A stretch of DNA of 64,000 bases, from contig NZ_LZYB01000003.1 of the NCBI RefSeq assembly GCF_001677335.1, positions 186,001 to 250,000 of the forward strand, in the 5' to 3' direction. Each line of letters begins with the position of its first letter. Within the stretch, counting starts at the first letter, position 1. Source of the DNA: Erythrobacter dokdonensis DSW-74. GTDB lineage: Bacteria; Pseudomonadota; Alphaproteobacteria; Sphingomonadales; Sphingomonadaceae. This document shows positions 17,048 through 26,663 of this stretch, piece by piece. Both the position numbers and the translations under genes were made by a program. The notes under the pieces were generated by a model that worked only from the letters and a program-made list of their open reading frames with translations, made no database searches and had not been told where the DNA came from.

Positions 17048-18499
17048 ATGAAAGGCAGCAATAAGCGCTCAGCAACGCCGGCCGCGCGTATGATGCTTGG
17101 TACCGCTCTGCTCGCGCTGGCCGGTTGTACCTCGATCGGCCCGGATCTGCCGGCCATGGCCGGCGTCCAGACCGTTCCCGCCCAATGGGTGCTGGCCGAG
17201 CCGGGCGGCGCGGACTTGCCGCTTGATCGGTATTGGGAGATGCTTGACGATCCGCTGGTCAAGGAACTCGTCGCGCAGGCACGTAGCGACAACCTCGATC
17301 TTGCGCAGGCGGTGGCGCGGCTGCGGGCTGCGCGGGCCGGCCTGCGTCAGGCCCGTGCCGATCGTCTGCCGACCATAAATGCCAATTCCGGGGCGCAGCG
17401 CCAGGTCGGCGACCTCGCCAGTGACGACGTGCTGCTCTCCCTCGGTGCCGATGCTGCCTGGGAGATCGACCTGTTCGGCCGGATCGACGGTTCGATCAAT
17501 GCCGCCCGCAATGATTTGCAGGCGGCAGGCTATTCGCTTGGCGATATCGAGCGGGTCATCGTCGCGCAGGTCGCCAGCCAGGTGGTGACCGCCCGTTCGC
17601 TTGCAGCCCAGCTCGCGATCGCGCGCGAGACGCTGGCCAATCAGGACGACAATCTCCAGATCGCGCGCTGGCGCAACCAGGCGGGACTGGTCAACAGCCT
17701 CGATGTCGAGCAGGCGCGCACCCAGCGCGCGCAGACCGCGGCCAGCATCCCGCAGCTCGAAAGCAATCTCGTGGCCGTGGCAAACGCGATTTCCACGCTT
17801 ATCGGCGAGCCTCCGGGCCGAGTATATCAAGCGCTGACCGATGCTCCGCGCCAAGTACCGGTCCCGCCGGCACAGGTCGCTCTCGCGGTTCCGGCCGATA
17901 CGCTGCGGCTGCGTCCCGATGTCAGCGCGGCCGAAGCCCGGCTTGCTGCGGACCTCGAGCGTGTCGGCGTTGCGCGCACGCAACTCTATCCGCTCGCCCG
18001 GCTGTCCGGCACGATCGGCACCAGCGCAACCGATGTCGGCAGCCTGTTCGACCTCGTGACCGGCAATGTCTTTGCCAGCCTCTCGCAGCTGATCTTCGAT
18101 GGGGGGCGGGTGCGCGGGCGGATCGAGGGGGCCGAGGCGAACGCCGATGCATCGCTTGCGGCATGGCGACGGAGCATTCTCGTGGCGTTGGAGGAGGTCG
18201 AAAGCGCAAGCGTCGATCTTCAGACCAGCGGCGCGCGGGTCGAGGCGCTGGGTGAAGCGCGCGAAGGGGCGCAGAACGCGGCTGTGCTTGCGCGCAGCCA
18301 GTATCAGGCGGGCCTGATCGATTTCCAGCGTCTGCTGGTGGCCGAAAGCCAGCTGCTCGCTACGCGCAATGCGGAGGTGAACGCACAAGGCGCGCGTGCG
18401 CTCGCCTTCATCAGCCTTGCGCGCGCGATGGGCGGCGGATGGTCGGTGCCGGAAGGTGCGGCTATTGAACAAATTGCGGCGAGGGAGCCCGACGAGTGA
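17048..18499 (+). CDS. Outer-membrane efflux lipoprotein (TolC/NodT family)
   Basis: The 483-residue protein has a lipoprotein signal with lipobox LAGC (Cys27), a lead typical of NodT-type factors (YWEMLDDPLVKELVAQA), and two outer-membrane efflux repeats with long helices (ARLRAARAGLRQARADRLP and LAADLERVGVARTQLYP). It forms the outer-membrane duct of a tripartite exporter. The start at 17048 gives the lipoprotein leader; no strong ribosome site is visible. The next gene starts inside its stop codon (GTGA overlap), so the four genes 17048-21718 form one operon. Confidence 0.9.
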   Translation: MKGSNKRSATPAARMMLGTALLALAGCTSIGPDLPAMAGVQTVPAQWVLAEPGGADLPLDRYWEMLDDPLVKELVAQARSDNLDLAQAVARLRAARAGLRQARADRLPTINANSGAQRQVGDLASDDVLLSLGADAAWEIDLFGRIDGSINAARNDLQAAGYSLGDIERVIVAQVASQVVTARSLAAQLAIARETLANQDDNLQIARWRNQAGLVNSLDVEQARTQRAQTAASIPQLESNLVAVANAISTLIGEPPGRVYQALTDAPRQVPVPPAQVALAVPADTLRLRPDVSAAEARLAADLERVGVARTQLYPLARLSGTIGTSATDVGSLFDLVTGNVFASLSQLIFDGGRVRGRIEGAEANADASLAAWRRSILVALEEVESASVDLQTSGARVEALGEAREGAQNAAVLARSQYQAGLIDFQRLLVAESQLLATRNAEVNAQGARALAFISLARAMGGGWSVPEGAAIEQIAAREPDE

Positions 18500-19809
18500 A
18501 CGAAGCGAGCAATCCGGCAGAGGCGCCGAGCGTGGACGAATTCCTCGGCACCAAGCCGCGTCCGTTATGGCGGCGGACCATGAAATACTGGCTACCGGCG
18601 GTGATCGTCCTGCTGCTGCTCGCGCTGATCCTTTCGTCGATCTTCGGCGAGAAGCCGAAGCCGGACTACATCGCCCAGGAGGTGGTTGAGCAATCCTTGT
18701 CGCTTTCTGTGACCGCGACAGGAAACCTGCGGCCTACCAATCAGGTCGAGGTCGGTGCGGAAGTCACCGGGCCGGTCGACAGTGTGGCGGTTGATGTCAA
18801 CGACCGGGTGACCAAGGGGCAGGTTATCGCGGTGATCAACACCGAGATCATCGACCAGCAGATCGCCCAGTCGCGTGCCAATCTCAACGCTGCCCGTGCG
18901 GCGCTGGCGCAGGCGCAGGCACAGCTGGATATCGACAAGGTGCAGCTTGCCCGGCTCGAGGATGTGCGCCGGCTTTCGGACGGGCGTGTGCCCTCGCAGA
19001 TCGAGATTGACCAGGCCGAGGCTGCCGTCGAACGCGACAAGGCGGCGGTGGCCTCTGCGCGGGCCAACATCGAGGCAGCCGATGCGCTGCTCAAGGGCAA
19101 TCTCACGACCCGCTCGCGAGCGGTCATCCGTGCGCCGGTCGACGGGGTGGTTCTTGCCCGGCGGATCGAGCCGGGGCAAACCGTGGTCGCGGCCTTCAAC
19201 ACCGTCACCCTGTTCGTCATCGCCGAGGACCTGTCCGAAATGCAGCTGCGTGTCTCGATTGACGAGGCGGACGTGGGTCAGGTCAAGACCGGCCAAAAAG
19301 CGACCTTCACGGTCGATGCCTATCCCGGCCGTCGCTTCCCTGCGACGCTCCAGCGGGTTGATCTCGCATCGGCCAATACGGTTGAAGCTCAAGGCGGCGC
19401 GGTGGCCTCGGCGGCGGGCGGATCGGTCGTCAGCTATGAAGCGCGGCTCGAAGTGCAGAATCCCGACGGATTGCTGCGTCCGGGCATGACAGCAACGGCG
19501 ACCATCGCCACCCAGAATACCGGCAATGCCCTGCTGGTCCCCAATGCTGCCTTGCGTTTCCGTCCGGACGCCAAGGAGGAAAGCGGTGGCGGAGTGTTCC
19601 AGCCTCAGATCGGGCTCGAGGAGCAAAAGCAGCAGGCCACCATCGGCGAAGGCAGCCGCCAGCAGGTGCAGGTCTTGCAGGCGGATGGCACGCTCAAGGT
19701 GGTCGAGGTCGTCACCGGACGTAGCGACGGGCGGCGTACCGTGGTGCGTTCGAATGATCTGAAGCCGGGGATGAAGGTCGTCACCGGGGTCAAGGCGGCA
19801 GGCAGATAA
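18496..19809 (+). CDS. MacA-like periplasmic adaptor protein
   Basis: The 437-residue membrane-fusion protein starts with GTG inside the stop of the previous gene. A membrane anchor lies at about residues 30-47 (YWLPAVIVLLLLALILSS). A lipoyl half (VEVGAEVTGPVDSVAVDVND), a coiled-coil hairpin (residues 115-205, SRANLNAARAALAQAQAQ) and beta-barrel domains (APVDGVVLARRIEPGQTVV) follow. Adaptors of this type bridge an inner-membrane ABC pump and the outer-membrane duct. A Gln/Gly-rich insert at about 355-390 (EESGGGVFQPQIGLEEQKQQ) is unusual compared with E. coli MacA. The 1-bp overlap with the ATPase gene supports one transport unit. Confidence 0.9.
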   Translation: MNEASNPAEAPSVDEFLGTKPRPLWRRTMKYWLPAVIVLLLLALILSSIFGEKPKPDYIAQEVVEQSLSLSVTATGNLRPTNQVEVGAEVTGPVDSVAVDVNDRVTKGQVIAVINTEIIDQQIAQSRANLNAARAALAQAQAQLDIDKVQLARLEDVRRLSDGRVPSQIEIDQAEAAVERDKAAVASARANIEAADALLKGNLTTRSRAVIRAPVDGVVLARRIEPGQTVVAAFNTVTLFVIAEDLSEMQLRVSIDEADVGQVKTGQKATFTVDAYPGRRFPATLQRVDLASANTVEAQGGAVASAAGGSVVSYEARLEVQNPDGLLRPGMTATATIATQNTGNALLVPNAALRFRPDAKEESGGGVFQPQIGLEEQKQQATIGEGSRQQVQVLQADGTLKVVEVVTGRSDGRRTVVRSNDLKPGMKVVTGVKAAGR

Positions 19810-20522
19810 TGGCAGAGCCGCTGATCGAGCTTGAAGGGATCACCAAGACCTTCGGGAGCGGGGCCGCGGCGTTCCAAGCGCTGAAGGGCGTGGACCTGAC
19901 CATCGAGCGTGGCGAGTTCGTTGCGATCATGGGGCCTTCGGGATCGGGCAAATCGACCACAATGAACATCCTCGGCTGCCTCGATGTGCCGACGGGAGGC
20001 GTCTTCCGGTTCCGCGGGGTGGAAGTGCAGAAGCTCGACCGCGATCAGCGCAGCCTGCTGCGGCGGCGCTACCTCGGCTTCGTGTTTCAGGGTTTCAATT
20101 TGCTGGCGCGCACCACCGCTCTGGAAAATGTCGAACTGCCGCTGCTCTATCGCGGCGAGAGCAAGGTCAAACGGCGCGAAGCGGCGATGCGGGCGCTCGA
20201 TCAGGTGGGTCTGGTGCCCTGGGCCGATCATACCCCGGCCGAGCTTTCCGGCGGCCAGCAGCAGCGCGTTGCCATTGCCCGCGCGCTGGTGACCGAGCCC
20301 GACGTCCTGCTGGCTGACGAGCCGACCGGGAATCTCGACAGCGAACGCTCGATCGAGATCATGGAGCTGCTGCGGCGTCTCAACGCCGAGGGCATCACCA
20401 TTCTGATGGTCACCCACGAGGAAGACATGGCGGCTTATGCCAAGACCATCGTGCGGTTCCGCGACGGGTTGGTGGAGCGGATCGAGCGCGGCGCGCTCGC
20501 GGCTGAAGGAAGCCCTGCGTGA
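19809..20522 (+). CDS. ABC transporter ATP-binding protein (MacB/LolD type)
   Basis: The 237-residue protein is a complete nucleotide-binding domain with Walker A GPSGSGKST (42-50), signature LSGGQ (146-150), Walker B VLLADE (166-171) and a switch His in VTHEED. It belongs to the MacB/LolD/FtsE group that powers mechanotransmission rather than a transmembrane channel. In E. coli MacB this domain is fused to the permease; here it is a separate gene followed at once by the permease (GTGA/TGATG overlap). It would energise export of the unknown substrate of this operon. Confidence 0.92.
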   Translation: MAEPLIELEGITKTFGSGAAAFQALKGVDLTIERGEFVAIMGPSGSGKSTTMNILGCLDVPTGGVFRFRGVEVQKLDRDQRSLLRRRYLGFVFQGFNLLARTTALENVELPLLYRGESKVKRREAAMRALDQVGLVPWADHTPAELSGGQQQRVAIARALVTEPDVLLADEPTGNLDSERSIEIMELLRRLNAEGITILMVTHEEDMAAYAKTIVRFRDGLVERIERGALAAEGSPA

Positions 20523-21718
20523 TGCTCGGGACGACGATCCTCCTGGCCCTGCGCGAAATCCGCCGTCATATCCTGCGCTCGATCCTGACGACGCTCGGGA
20601 TAATCATCGGCGTTGCCGCGGTGGTAACGATGGTAACTCTCGGGAATGGCGTAACCGCTTCGGTCCAGGAAGAGATTTCATCGCTCGGTGCAAGCAATTT
20701 CATTGTCTTCCCGGTCCGCACCGACCGAGGCACCATCCGTCCCTTCGACGAGGATGACGTGCGCGCTGTCGAACAGCAAATCGCCGGGGTCGAGCTCGCT
20801 GCGGGCAATGCCGGTGCTACCGCCACGGCCTTTTACAACGGCCAGGACTGGGACACCCGTGTCCAGGGTGTGAACGACGCGTTCCTGAAGGCGCAGTCGA
20901 TCGATGTGACCGAGGGCAGACCTTTTACCACCGAAGAGGAAACAGCGGGAAAGAATGTCTGCCTGCTGGGGCTGAAGGTACGTGAGGCAATCTTCACACC
21001 CGGCACCAGCCCCGTGGGCGCACGCATGCGGCTGGGCGATGTCTCGTGTCAGGTGATCGGCGTCATCGAGGAGCGCGGACAGGGCGGCGGAGGCGCGGAC
21101 GAGGACGATGCGGTCTACATGCCGCTCAAGACCGTCCAGCGGCGCTTCAAGGGCAGCGACAACCTCGATTACTTTGTGGTCAAGTATGATGCGGCTTATG
21201 CGGCTTCGGTGATCCAGGATTCGCTGGTCGACCTGCTGCGCGAACGACGCCTGCTGCAAGGGGCGGAGCCCAACGATTTCAACGTGATCGATACCGCTCA
21301 GGTCAACCAGGCTCTGGGCGCAGCGACGGGAGCGCTGACGGCGATGGTTGCGGTGATCGCCTCGATCAGCCTGCTGGTCGGTGGCATCGGCATCATGAAC
21401 ATCATGCTTGTCTCGGTCACGGAGCGGACCCGCGAGATCGGCATCCGGCTCGCGATCGGAGCGCTCGCGCGGGAGGTGCGCCTGCAATTCCTGACAGAAG
21501 CTGTGGTGCTGTGCGCGCTCGGCGGGCTGGTAGGAATCGCGCTCGGCTTTCTCGCTTCGATCGGGCTGGCAACACTGATCGACGTGCCGTTCGTGTTCGA
21601 TCCGGCGATCAACATTATCAGCTTCCTGTTTGCCGCCGGTATGGGGATCGTGTTCGGATATTATCCTGCCCGCCGCGCCTCGCAGCTCGATCCAATCGAC
21701 GCGCTTCGGCATGAGTAA
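20519..21718 (+). CDS. MacB-like ABC transporter permease
   Basis: The 399-residue protein has the MacB/FtsX layout. Helix 1 is at about 17-43 (ILRSILTTLGIIIGVAAVV), followed by a large periplasmic domain (about 50-270). Three C-terminal helices follow with the signature IASISLLVGGIGIMNIMLVS and VTERTREIGIRLAIGA. Together with the ATPase it makes the inner-membrane part of a MacAB-TolC exporter for antibiotics, peptides or lipids; the substrate is unknown. The GTG at 20519 overlaps the ATPase stop by 4 bp, and the ATG at 20522 is an equally good start. Confidence 0.9.
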   Translation: MMLGTTILLALREIRRHILRSILTTLGIIIGVAAVVTMVTLGNGVTASVQEEISSLGASNFIVFPVRTDRGTIRPFDEDDVRAVEQQIAGVELAAGNAGATATAFYNGQDWDTRVQGVNDAFLKAQSIDVTEGRPFTTEEETAGKNVCLLGLKVREAIFTPGTSPVGARMRLGDVSCQVIGVIEERGQGGGGADEDDAVYMPLKTVQRRFKGSDNLDYFVVKYDAAYAASVIQDSLVDLLRERRLLQGAEPNDFNVIDTAQVNQALGAATGALTAMVAVIASISLLVGGIGIMNIMLVSVTERTREIGIRLAIGALAREVRLQFLTEAVVLCALGGLVGIALGFLASIGLATLIDVPFVFDPAINIISFLFAAGMGIVFGYYPARRASQLDPIDALRHE

Positions 21719-21785
21719 TGCCGCTGAATACATCAACCGCTGCTGCCGCGCGACCCGCCAGCACGATACCGGACCGCAGCTCCAA

Positions 21786-21819
21786 TAAAAAACGGCGCGG
21801 GCGTTGCTGCCCGCGCCGT
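21786..21819 (-). terminator. Rho-independent terminator of the thiolase operon
   Basis: A perfect 11-bp stem (21792-21802 with 21809-21819) with a 6-nt loop is followed, in the minus direction, by a run of U (A-tract 21786-21792 on the plus strand). It lies 28 bp past the thiolase stop and 68 bp past the converging permease, and probably serves the minus-strand operon first. Confidence 0.85.
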
Positions 21820-21846
21820 CGCGTTTCGTGATGGTGAGGCTTTTTC

Positions 21847-23028
21847 TCAGAACACCTCGAACAGCCCCGCTGCACCCATGCCGCCGCCCACGCACATGGT
21901 GACGACGACATACTTCGCGCCGCGGCGCTTGCCTTCGATAAGCGCGTGGCCGGTGCAGCGCGCGCCGGTCATGCCATAGGGGTGGCCGATCGAGATCGAG
22001 CCGCCGTTGACGTTGAGGATGTCGTTATCAATGCCCAGCGTGTCGCGGCAGTAGAGAACCTGCACGGCAAAGGCCTCGTTGAGCTCCCACAGCCCGATGT
22101 CGTCCATCTTCAGGCCGGTTGCCTTGAGAAGCTTGGGGATCGCAAACACAGGCCCGATGCCCATCTCGTCGGGCTCGGTGCCTGCCACCGCCATGCCGAC
22201 ATAGCGGCCGAGCGGTTCAAGACCTTTCTGTTCGGCGAGCTTGGCTTCCATCAGCACTGCGGCCGAGGACCCGTCCGAAAGCTGCGAGGCGTTACCCGCA
22301 GTGATGTTCATGCCGGGTCCCATCACCGGGTTGAGGCTCTGGAGGCCTTCGAGCGTGGTTTCCGGGCGGTTGCCTTCGTCCTTGGTAAGGGAGACTTCCT
22401 TCTGGGAGACTTCCTTGGTCTCCTTGTCGACCACGTTCATGGTGGTGGTCACGGGGACGATTTCAGCGTCGAACTTGCCCGCAGCCTGCGCTGCAGCGGT
22501 GCGCATCTGTGACTGGTAGGCGTATTCGTCCTGTGCCTCGCGGCTGACGTTATAGCGCTTGGCCACGGTCTCGGCGGTGCCGAGCATCGGCATGTAGACA
22601 TCCTTGTGCATCGCGATCAGCGAACGGTCGGGCGAAACGCGCATTTCCGGCGTCTGCACCATCGAGATCGAGTCCTGGCCGCCGCCCACGACGATATCCA
22701 TATTGTCGACGATGATCTGTTTGGCTGCGGTCGCAATCGCCATGAGGCCAGATGAACACTGGCGATCGATAGTCTGTGCCGAAACGCCCACCGGGCAACC
22801 GGCGCGCAGGGCGACCTGACGACCGATATTGCCCGACTGGGTGCCCTGGGTGAGCACGCAGCCCCACACCACGTCGTCGATCGCGCCCGCCTCGATCCCG
22901 GCACGCTCGATTGCGGGGGCTAGGCTGAGCGCGCCAAGAGTAGCGCCGGGGGTGGCATTGAAAGCGCCCTTGTAGGCGCGCCCGATCGGCGTGCGGGCGG
23001 TGGAGACGATAACGGCGTCACGTGCCAT
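21847..23028 (-). CDS. Acetyl-CoA acetyltransferase (thiolase family)
   Basis: The 393-residue protein is a complete thiolase: nucleophile Cys91 in QCSSGLM, catalytic His in [17 protein letters not shown], and second Cys in [10 protein letters not shown] near the C terminus. It can condense two acetyl-CoA or cleave 3-ketoacyl-CoA. Its role (PHB-like synthesis, beta-oxidation or leucine-like degradation) is not fixed by the sequence. It follows a MaoC-type enoyl-CoA hydratase gene by 77 bp on the same strand, which favours a fatty acyl-CoA pathway. A strong terminator follows its stop. Confidence 0.92.
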   Translation of the reverse strand: MARDAVIVSTARTPIGRAYKGAFNATPGATLGALSLAPAIERAGIEAGAIDDVVWGCVLTQGTQSGNIGRQVALRAGCPVGVSAQTIDRQCSSGLMAIATAAKQIIVDNMDIVVGGGQDSISMVQTPEMRVSPDRSLIAMHKDVYMPMLGTAETVAKRYNVSREAQDEYAYQSQMRTAAAQAAGKFDAEIVPVTTTMNVVDKETKEVSQKEVSLTKDEGNRPETTLEGLQSLNPVMGPGMNITAGNASQLSDGSSAAVLMEAKLAEQKGLEPLGRYVGMAVAGTEPDEMGIGPVFAIPKLLKATGLKMDDIGLWELNEAFAVQVLYCRDTLGIDNDILNVNGGSISIGHPYGMTGARCTGHALIEGKRRGAKYVVVTMCVGGGMGAAGLFEVF

Positions 23029-23057
23029 GCTGGGGTATCCTTGTTTTGTGGGGGTGT

Positions 23058-23077
23058 GCCCCCGCCGGGGCGGGGGC
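23058..23077. terminator. GC-only hairpin between MaoC and thiolase genes
   Basis: The sequence is an exact inverted repeat of GCCCCCGCC arms around two G residues (23058-23066 with 23069-23077). There is no U-tract on either strand, so it may be a partial terminator, an RNA-processing site or a pause element within the operon. Confidence 0.35.
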
Positions 23078-23105
23078 TAGTCGTTCCGGTTCGCGCGGTG
23101 GGCGA

Positions 23106-23555
23106 TCAGCAGAAGTACAGCGTCATCCACTCGCAGATCAGGGCGGGCTTGTCCTCGCCTTCGATCTCGATGGTGATCTCGACCGTCTGTTGCCACTGTC
23201 CGGGGCGCTTTTCGGCCATTTCGAGCAGTTTCCAGTGGCCGCGGATGCGCTTGCCCGAGCGGACGGGGGCGATGAAGCGGGTCTTGTTGCCACCGTAGTT
23301 GACCGCCATCTTGATCCCGTCGACGCGCGGCATGTCGGAATTGGCGCTAAGGTAGGGGATCATCGAGAGCGTCAGGAAGCCATGCGCGATGGTGCCGCCG
23401 AACGGCGTCATCTTTGCGGCTTCTTCGTTGATATGGATGAACTGGTGGTCGCCGGTCGCATCGGCGAACTGGTTGATGCGCTCCTGGCTCATTTCCACCC
23501 ACTCGCTGGTGGCAAAATGTTCACCGACCTTGGCGGCGATTTCCTGGGGGGTCAT
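23106..23555 (-). CDS. MaoC-family (R)-enoyl-CoA hydratase
   Basis: The 149-residue protein has the hot-dog fold signature of MaoC hydratases: FADATGDHQFIHINEEAA with catalytic Asp36 and His41, followed by PFGGTIAHGFLTLSM. It hydrates a short- or medium-chain 2-enoyl-CoA to the (R)-3-hydroxy form. The start at 23555 has AAGGAGGAGG directly upstream; a longer frame to 23633 lacks this. The thiolase gene follows on the same strand and may be co-transcribed, with a hairpin between. Confidence 0.9.
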   Translation of the reverse strand: MTPQEIAAKVGEHFATSEWVEMSQERINQFADATGDHQFIHINEEAAKMTPFGGTIAHGFLTLSMIPYLSANSDMPRVDGIKMAVNYGGNKTRFIAPVRSGKRIRGHWKLLEMAEKRPGQWQQTVEITIEIEGEDKPALICEWMTLYFC

Positions 23556-23667
23556 GGGTTCCTCCTCCTTGTTGTGCGCCAGCGGAATCCCGTGCCCGCC
23601 GCGCCATTGGCGAGGGGCTTCATGGCGCAACAAAGGGGGGAGCGCAACGGCCCAGCATTCAGGCGCG

Positions 23668-25050
23668 CTATGCCGCTACGGCACTGCCGATCTTGCCGCC
23701 GATTGCCTCGCGTCGCCGAGCACTGCGATCCAGCCGGTCGCGCGCCGAATCGATGCGTCCGCAGTAGGAATGGAGCCCGATTTGCAGGCCCACCAGCATC
23801 AGCATCACCGGCTGATAGCCGATCCCCTGGAAGGTCGCTCCGATAAGATAGATGATTGCGCCCATCTGCAAGGAAGCTGCAAGCGGCGCGATCCATGCTT
23901 CCTCCTCGGCCTCCGCGCCCTTCCAGCGCCGATAGATGCGCTCCATCTGCAGCAAGCCCAGCGCGTGCAGCGCCAGCCACATCACCAGTCCGGGCCAGCC
24001 TTGTTCGCCCAGCAGCTCGAAGAACGATGAATGGAACGCGCGACCTTCGTCGACCACCTGCTGGTATGTCACGCTGGTTGTGTTTCCGTCGACCTGCTTG
24101 ACCGGCATCACATAGGAGAATCGGTTGCCGCGATAGGAATCGAACCCGCCTCCCAAAGGCTTTTCGGCGACGTAGTCGAGCGTCCATTGCCACACCGCCA
24201 CACGGGTCGATGCGCTTTCGTCGCCGCCCGGCTCGGCGAGCGTCGCCATCCGCTCGTAATAGCTCTGCGGCAGGAACGGCAGCGCCGCGAGGCCCAGCAC
24301 GCCGGCACTGGCGATGAACAGCAGCCGCCGTTTGGTATAGCGCAGCAGCAGCACACCCAGTGCAGCGATGCAGAGCAGGCCGGTGCGCGCCTCGGTGCCG
24401 ATGGGTACCAGCAGACAGGCGAAGGTCAGCGCTACCGCGAAGGCTGTCACAGACCAGTGCGGCCGGAACAGCGTGCCGTGGCGGGTGAACCACCAGATCA
24501 TCGGGATCAGGCCGATCGCGACCGTGGCAAGAGTCGAACTTTCGTAGATTCCGCTGTTGTCGTTCACGAAGAACTTGAGGTTTTCGTAGCCGCCGCCGCC
24601 GAGGATCGTCTTCATGCCGGTGCCGATCACGATGGTGGCCACCGCCAGCGCGAGCATGAGCGCCAGCGCCTCGACGCGCGTGCGGGTGGTAAGTGTGAAT
24701 GGCAGGAAGATCGCAAACAGCAGTGCCTTCCACACCCACTCCCACTTTGTCGCCGCGTCCTCTGGGAAATCGGCCTGGCCGGTCGTCCACCAGCACCAGG
24801 CCAGCAGCGCCAGCATCAGTCCCTGCCGCAGGGAAAAGCGGGCCCCTTCCTTGCTGTCGAAAACCAGCCATCCGCCGAAAGCCGCCGCGAAGGCGATCAG
24901 CGATACCGGCAGACTGGTGATCAGCGAATAGCCGATGCGCTGAGGTGCCAGGATATCGATGTAGACATAGAGCAACACCCAAAGGAATGGGCGCTTCAGT
25001 CCCAGCAGCAGGACGTAGAAAATGAAACCGAGGAAGACGAGATCCAGCAT
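23668..25050 (-). CDS. O-glycosylation ligase, exosortase A-associated (Wzy/WaaL-like)
   Basis: The 460-residue polytopic protein has about ten to twelve membrane helices and the long periplasmic loop of O-antigen ligase family proteins (residues about 270-345, with FDSYRGNRF and FHSSFFELLGEQGWPGLVM). The opening MLDLVFLGFIFYVLLLGLKR and helix pattern match the subgroup found in exosortase A/PEP-CTERM surface-polysaccharide loci. It probably transfers or polymerises glycan at the periplasmic face. A small membrane protein gene lies 20 bp upstream on the same strand, and an exosortase-type glycosyltransferase diverges beyond it. No exosortase gene is within the window. Confidence 0.82.
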   Translation of the reverse strand: MLDLVFLGFIFYVLLLGLKRPFLWVLLYVYIDILAPQRIGYSLITSLPVSLIAFAAAFGGWLVFDSKEGARFSLRQGLMLALLAWCWWTTGQADFPEDAATKWEWVWKALLFAIFLPFTLTTRTRVEALALMLALAVATIVIGTGMKTILGGGGYENLKFFVNDNSGIYESSTLATVAIGLIPMIWWFTRHGTLFRPHWSVTAFAVALTFACLLVPIGTEARTGLLCIAALGVLLLRYTKRRLLFIASAGVLGLAALPFLPQSYYERMATLAEPGGDESASTRVAVWQWTLDYVAEKPLGGGFDSYRGNRFSYVMPVKQVDGNTTSVTYQQVVDEGRAFHSSFFELLGEQGWPGLVMWLALHALGLLQMERIYRRWKGAEAEEEAWIAPLAASLQMGAIIYLIGATFQGIGYQPVMLMLVGLQIGLHSYCGRIDSARDRLDRSARRREAIGGKIGSAVAA

Positions 25051-25070
25051 GTCCGTGCGCTGCCGCTTCG

Positions 25071-25301
25071 CTATTTGAGCAAGGGAGATTCTGGACTCTC
25101 CCGCTGCGCTTGAACGGATTGGCCGCGCGCGCGCCTGGCGGCATTGCGCCCTGCGGTGCTGGTTGCCTTGCTGTTTTCGGCGGTATCGCTCTTCAGTCGG
25201 CCGAGCAGCGGATCATCATCCACATCCGCGCGCAGCACCAGCCGCAGCAGCGCGATGGCCATAAGGCCATGGCCAAGGGCGAGCGCGAAATAGTCTATCA
25301 T
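25071..25301 (-). CDS. Small hypothetical membrane protein
   Basis: This 76-residue protein has one N-terminal membrane helix (IDYFALALGHGLMAIALLRLVL) followed by a charged tail rich in Ala, Arg and Ser. I do not recognise a family. It is 20 bp upstream of the O-glycosylation ligase gene on the same strand, so the two are probably co-transcribed and it may belong to the same surface-glycan function. The divergent 90-bp spacer to the glycosyltransferase holds their promoters. Codon use looks like that of its neighbours. Confidence 0.65.
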   Translation of the reverse strand: MIDYFALALGHGLMAIALLRLVLRADVDDDPLLGRLKSDTAENSKATSTAGRNAARRARGQSVQAQRESPESPLLK

Positions 25302-25391
25302 CTGGTGCGGCTCCGAAGCGGCGCGGAAGAGCAGAGCTAGCGCACCTCGGTTGACGCGGCGTTAAGCACACCCGCGCTAGTCTTTGGACCC

Positions 25392-26663
25392 ATGACCCGG
25401 GTGCTTCATGTCCTTGACCATTCGCTGCCGCTCCACAGCGGCTACACCTTCCGCACCCGCGCGATTCTGAAGGCGCAGCAGGGGCTGGGGCTTGAGGTGC
25501 GGGGCATCACCGGGCAGCGGCATAATCTCGAAGCAGCGCTGGCGGGGCCGCGCGAGGAAGCCGATGGCCTGACCTTCTACCGCACTCCGGGAACCCCGGC
25601 AGGCCCGCCCGCCTTGCGCGAATTGGGTGAAATCGAGGCGCTGGCCACCGCGATCATCAGGCTCGCCGACGAATGGCGCCCCGACATCATCCACGCCCAT
25701 TCCCCCGCCCTGTGCGGCGCGGCGGCGCAGCACGCGGCGCGGGCGCTGGGCGTACCCTTCGTCTACGAGATCCGCGCCTTCTGGGAGGACGCCGCGGTCG
25801 GCAACCTCTCGGGTACCGAGGGTAGTCTCAAGTACCGCCTGACCCGCGCGCTGGAAACGCGGGTGGTGCGGCAGGCCGATGCGGTGTTCACCATCTGCCA
25901 CGGGCTGAAGGACGATCTGGTGGCGCGCGGTATCCCTGCAACCCGCATCGCGATCATGCCCAACGGTGTTGACCTGGAACTATTCGGCGAACCGGTGGCG
26001 CGCGACGAGGTGCTCGCCGCGCAACTTGGCCTTGCCCCGGATACACCTGTAATCGGCTATATCGGCAGCTTCTATGCCTATGAAGGCGTCGATGGTCTGA
26101 TCGCGGCCATGCCGCAGCTCAGGCAATCGCACCCGGGCGCGCGGCTGTTGCTGGTCGGCGCGGGGCCGATGGACGCCAGTTGGCGCGCGGCCGCCGCTGC
26201 CCTGCCAGACCCCGACGCCGTAATCTTCACCGGCCGCGTCCCGCACACCGAGGTCGAGCGCTACTACTCGCTCGTCGATGTGCTCGCCTATCCGCGCAAG
26301 GCCCAGCGCCTGACCGATCTGGTGACGCCCCTGAAGCCGCTCGAGGCGATGGCACAACGTCGGCTGGTCGCGGCTTCAAGCGTCGGCGGGCACCGCGAGT
26401 TGATCGAGGACGGGGTAACGGGCACGCTCTTCGCTCCCGACGATCCTGCTGCCTGCGCCGCCGCCCTCGCCCGGCTGATCGGCGCGCGCGGCGAGTGGGA
26501 CGCGATCAAGGACCGGGCTGTCACCCATGTCCGCGCCCGACACGACTGGGCCACCAATACGCGCGATTATCTGTCTGTTTACCATCTCTTGCTAGCCAGA
26601 GGGGGCGTGCAGCCGGACGATCTTGACCATGTCGGCAACACCCACGATCGTAAGGCAGGATGA
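25392..26663 (+). CDS. Glycosyltransferase family 4, exosortase A-associated
   Basis: The 423-residue protein has the two Rossmann domains of GT-B enzymes. The N-terminal half has LHVLDHSLPLHSGYTFR, a sequence typical of the exosortase A-associated subgroup. The C-terminal GT4 signature is PLKPLEAMAQRRLVAASSVGG followed by ELIEDGVTG, with the catalytic Glu in KPLEAMA. It should transfer a sugar from a nucleotide donor to a lipid-linked glycan on the cytoplasmic side. It diverges from the ligase/small protein pair; a membrane protein gene overlaps its 3' end. Confidence 0.87.
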   Translation: MTRVLHVLDHSLPLHSGYTFRTRAILKAQQGLGLEVRGITGQRHNLEAALAGPREEADGLTFYRTPGTPAGPPALRELGEIEALATAIIRLADEWRPDIIHAHSPALCGAAAQHAARALGVPFVYEIRAFWEDAAVGNLSGTEGSLKYRLTRALETRVVRQADAVFTICHGLKDDLVARGIPATRIAIMPNGVDLELFGEPVARDEVLAAQLGLAPDTPVIGYIGSFYAYEGVDGLIAAMPQLRQSHPGARLLLVGAGPMDASWRAAAAALPDPDAVIFTGRVPHTEVERYYSLVDVLAYPRKAQRLTDLVTPLKPLEAMAQRRLVAASSVGGHRELIEDGVTGTLFAPDDPAACAAALARLIGARGEWDAIKDRAVTHVRARHDWATNTRDYLSVYHLLLARGGVQPDDLDHVGNTHDRKAG

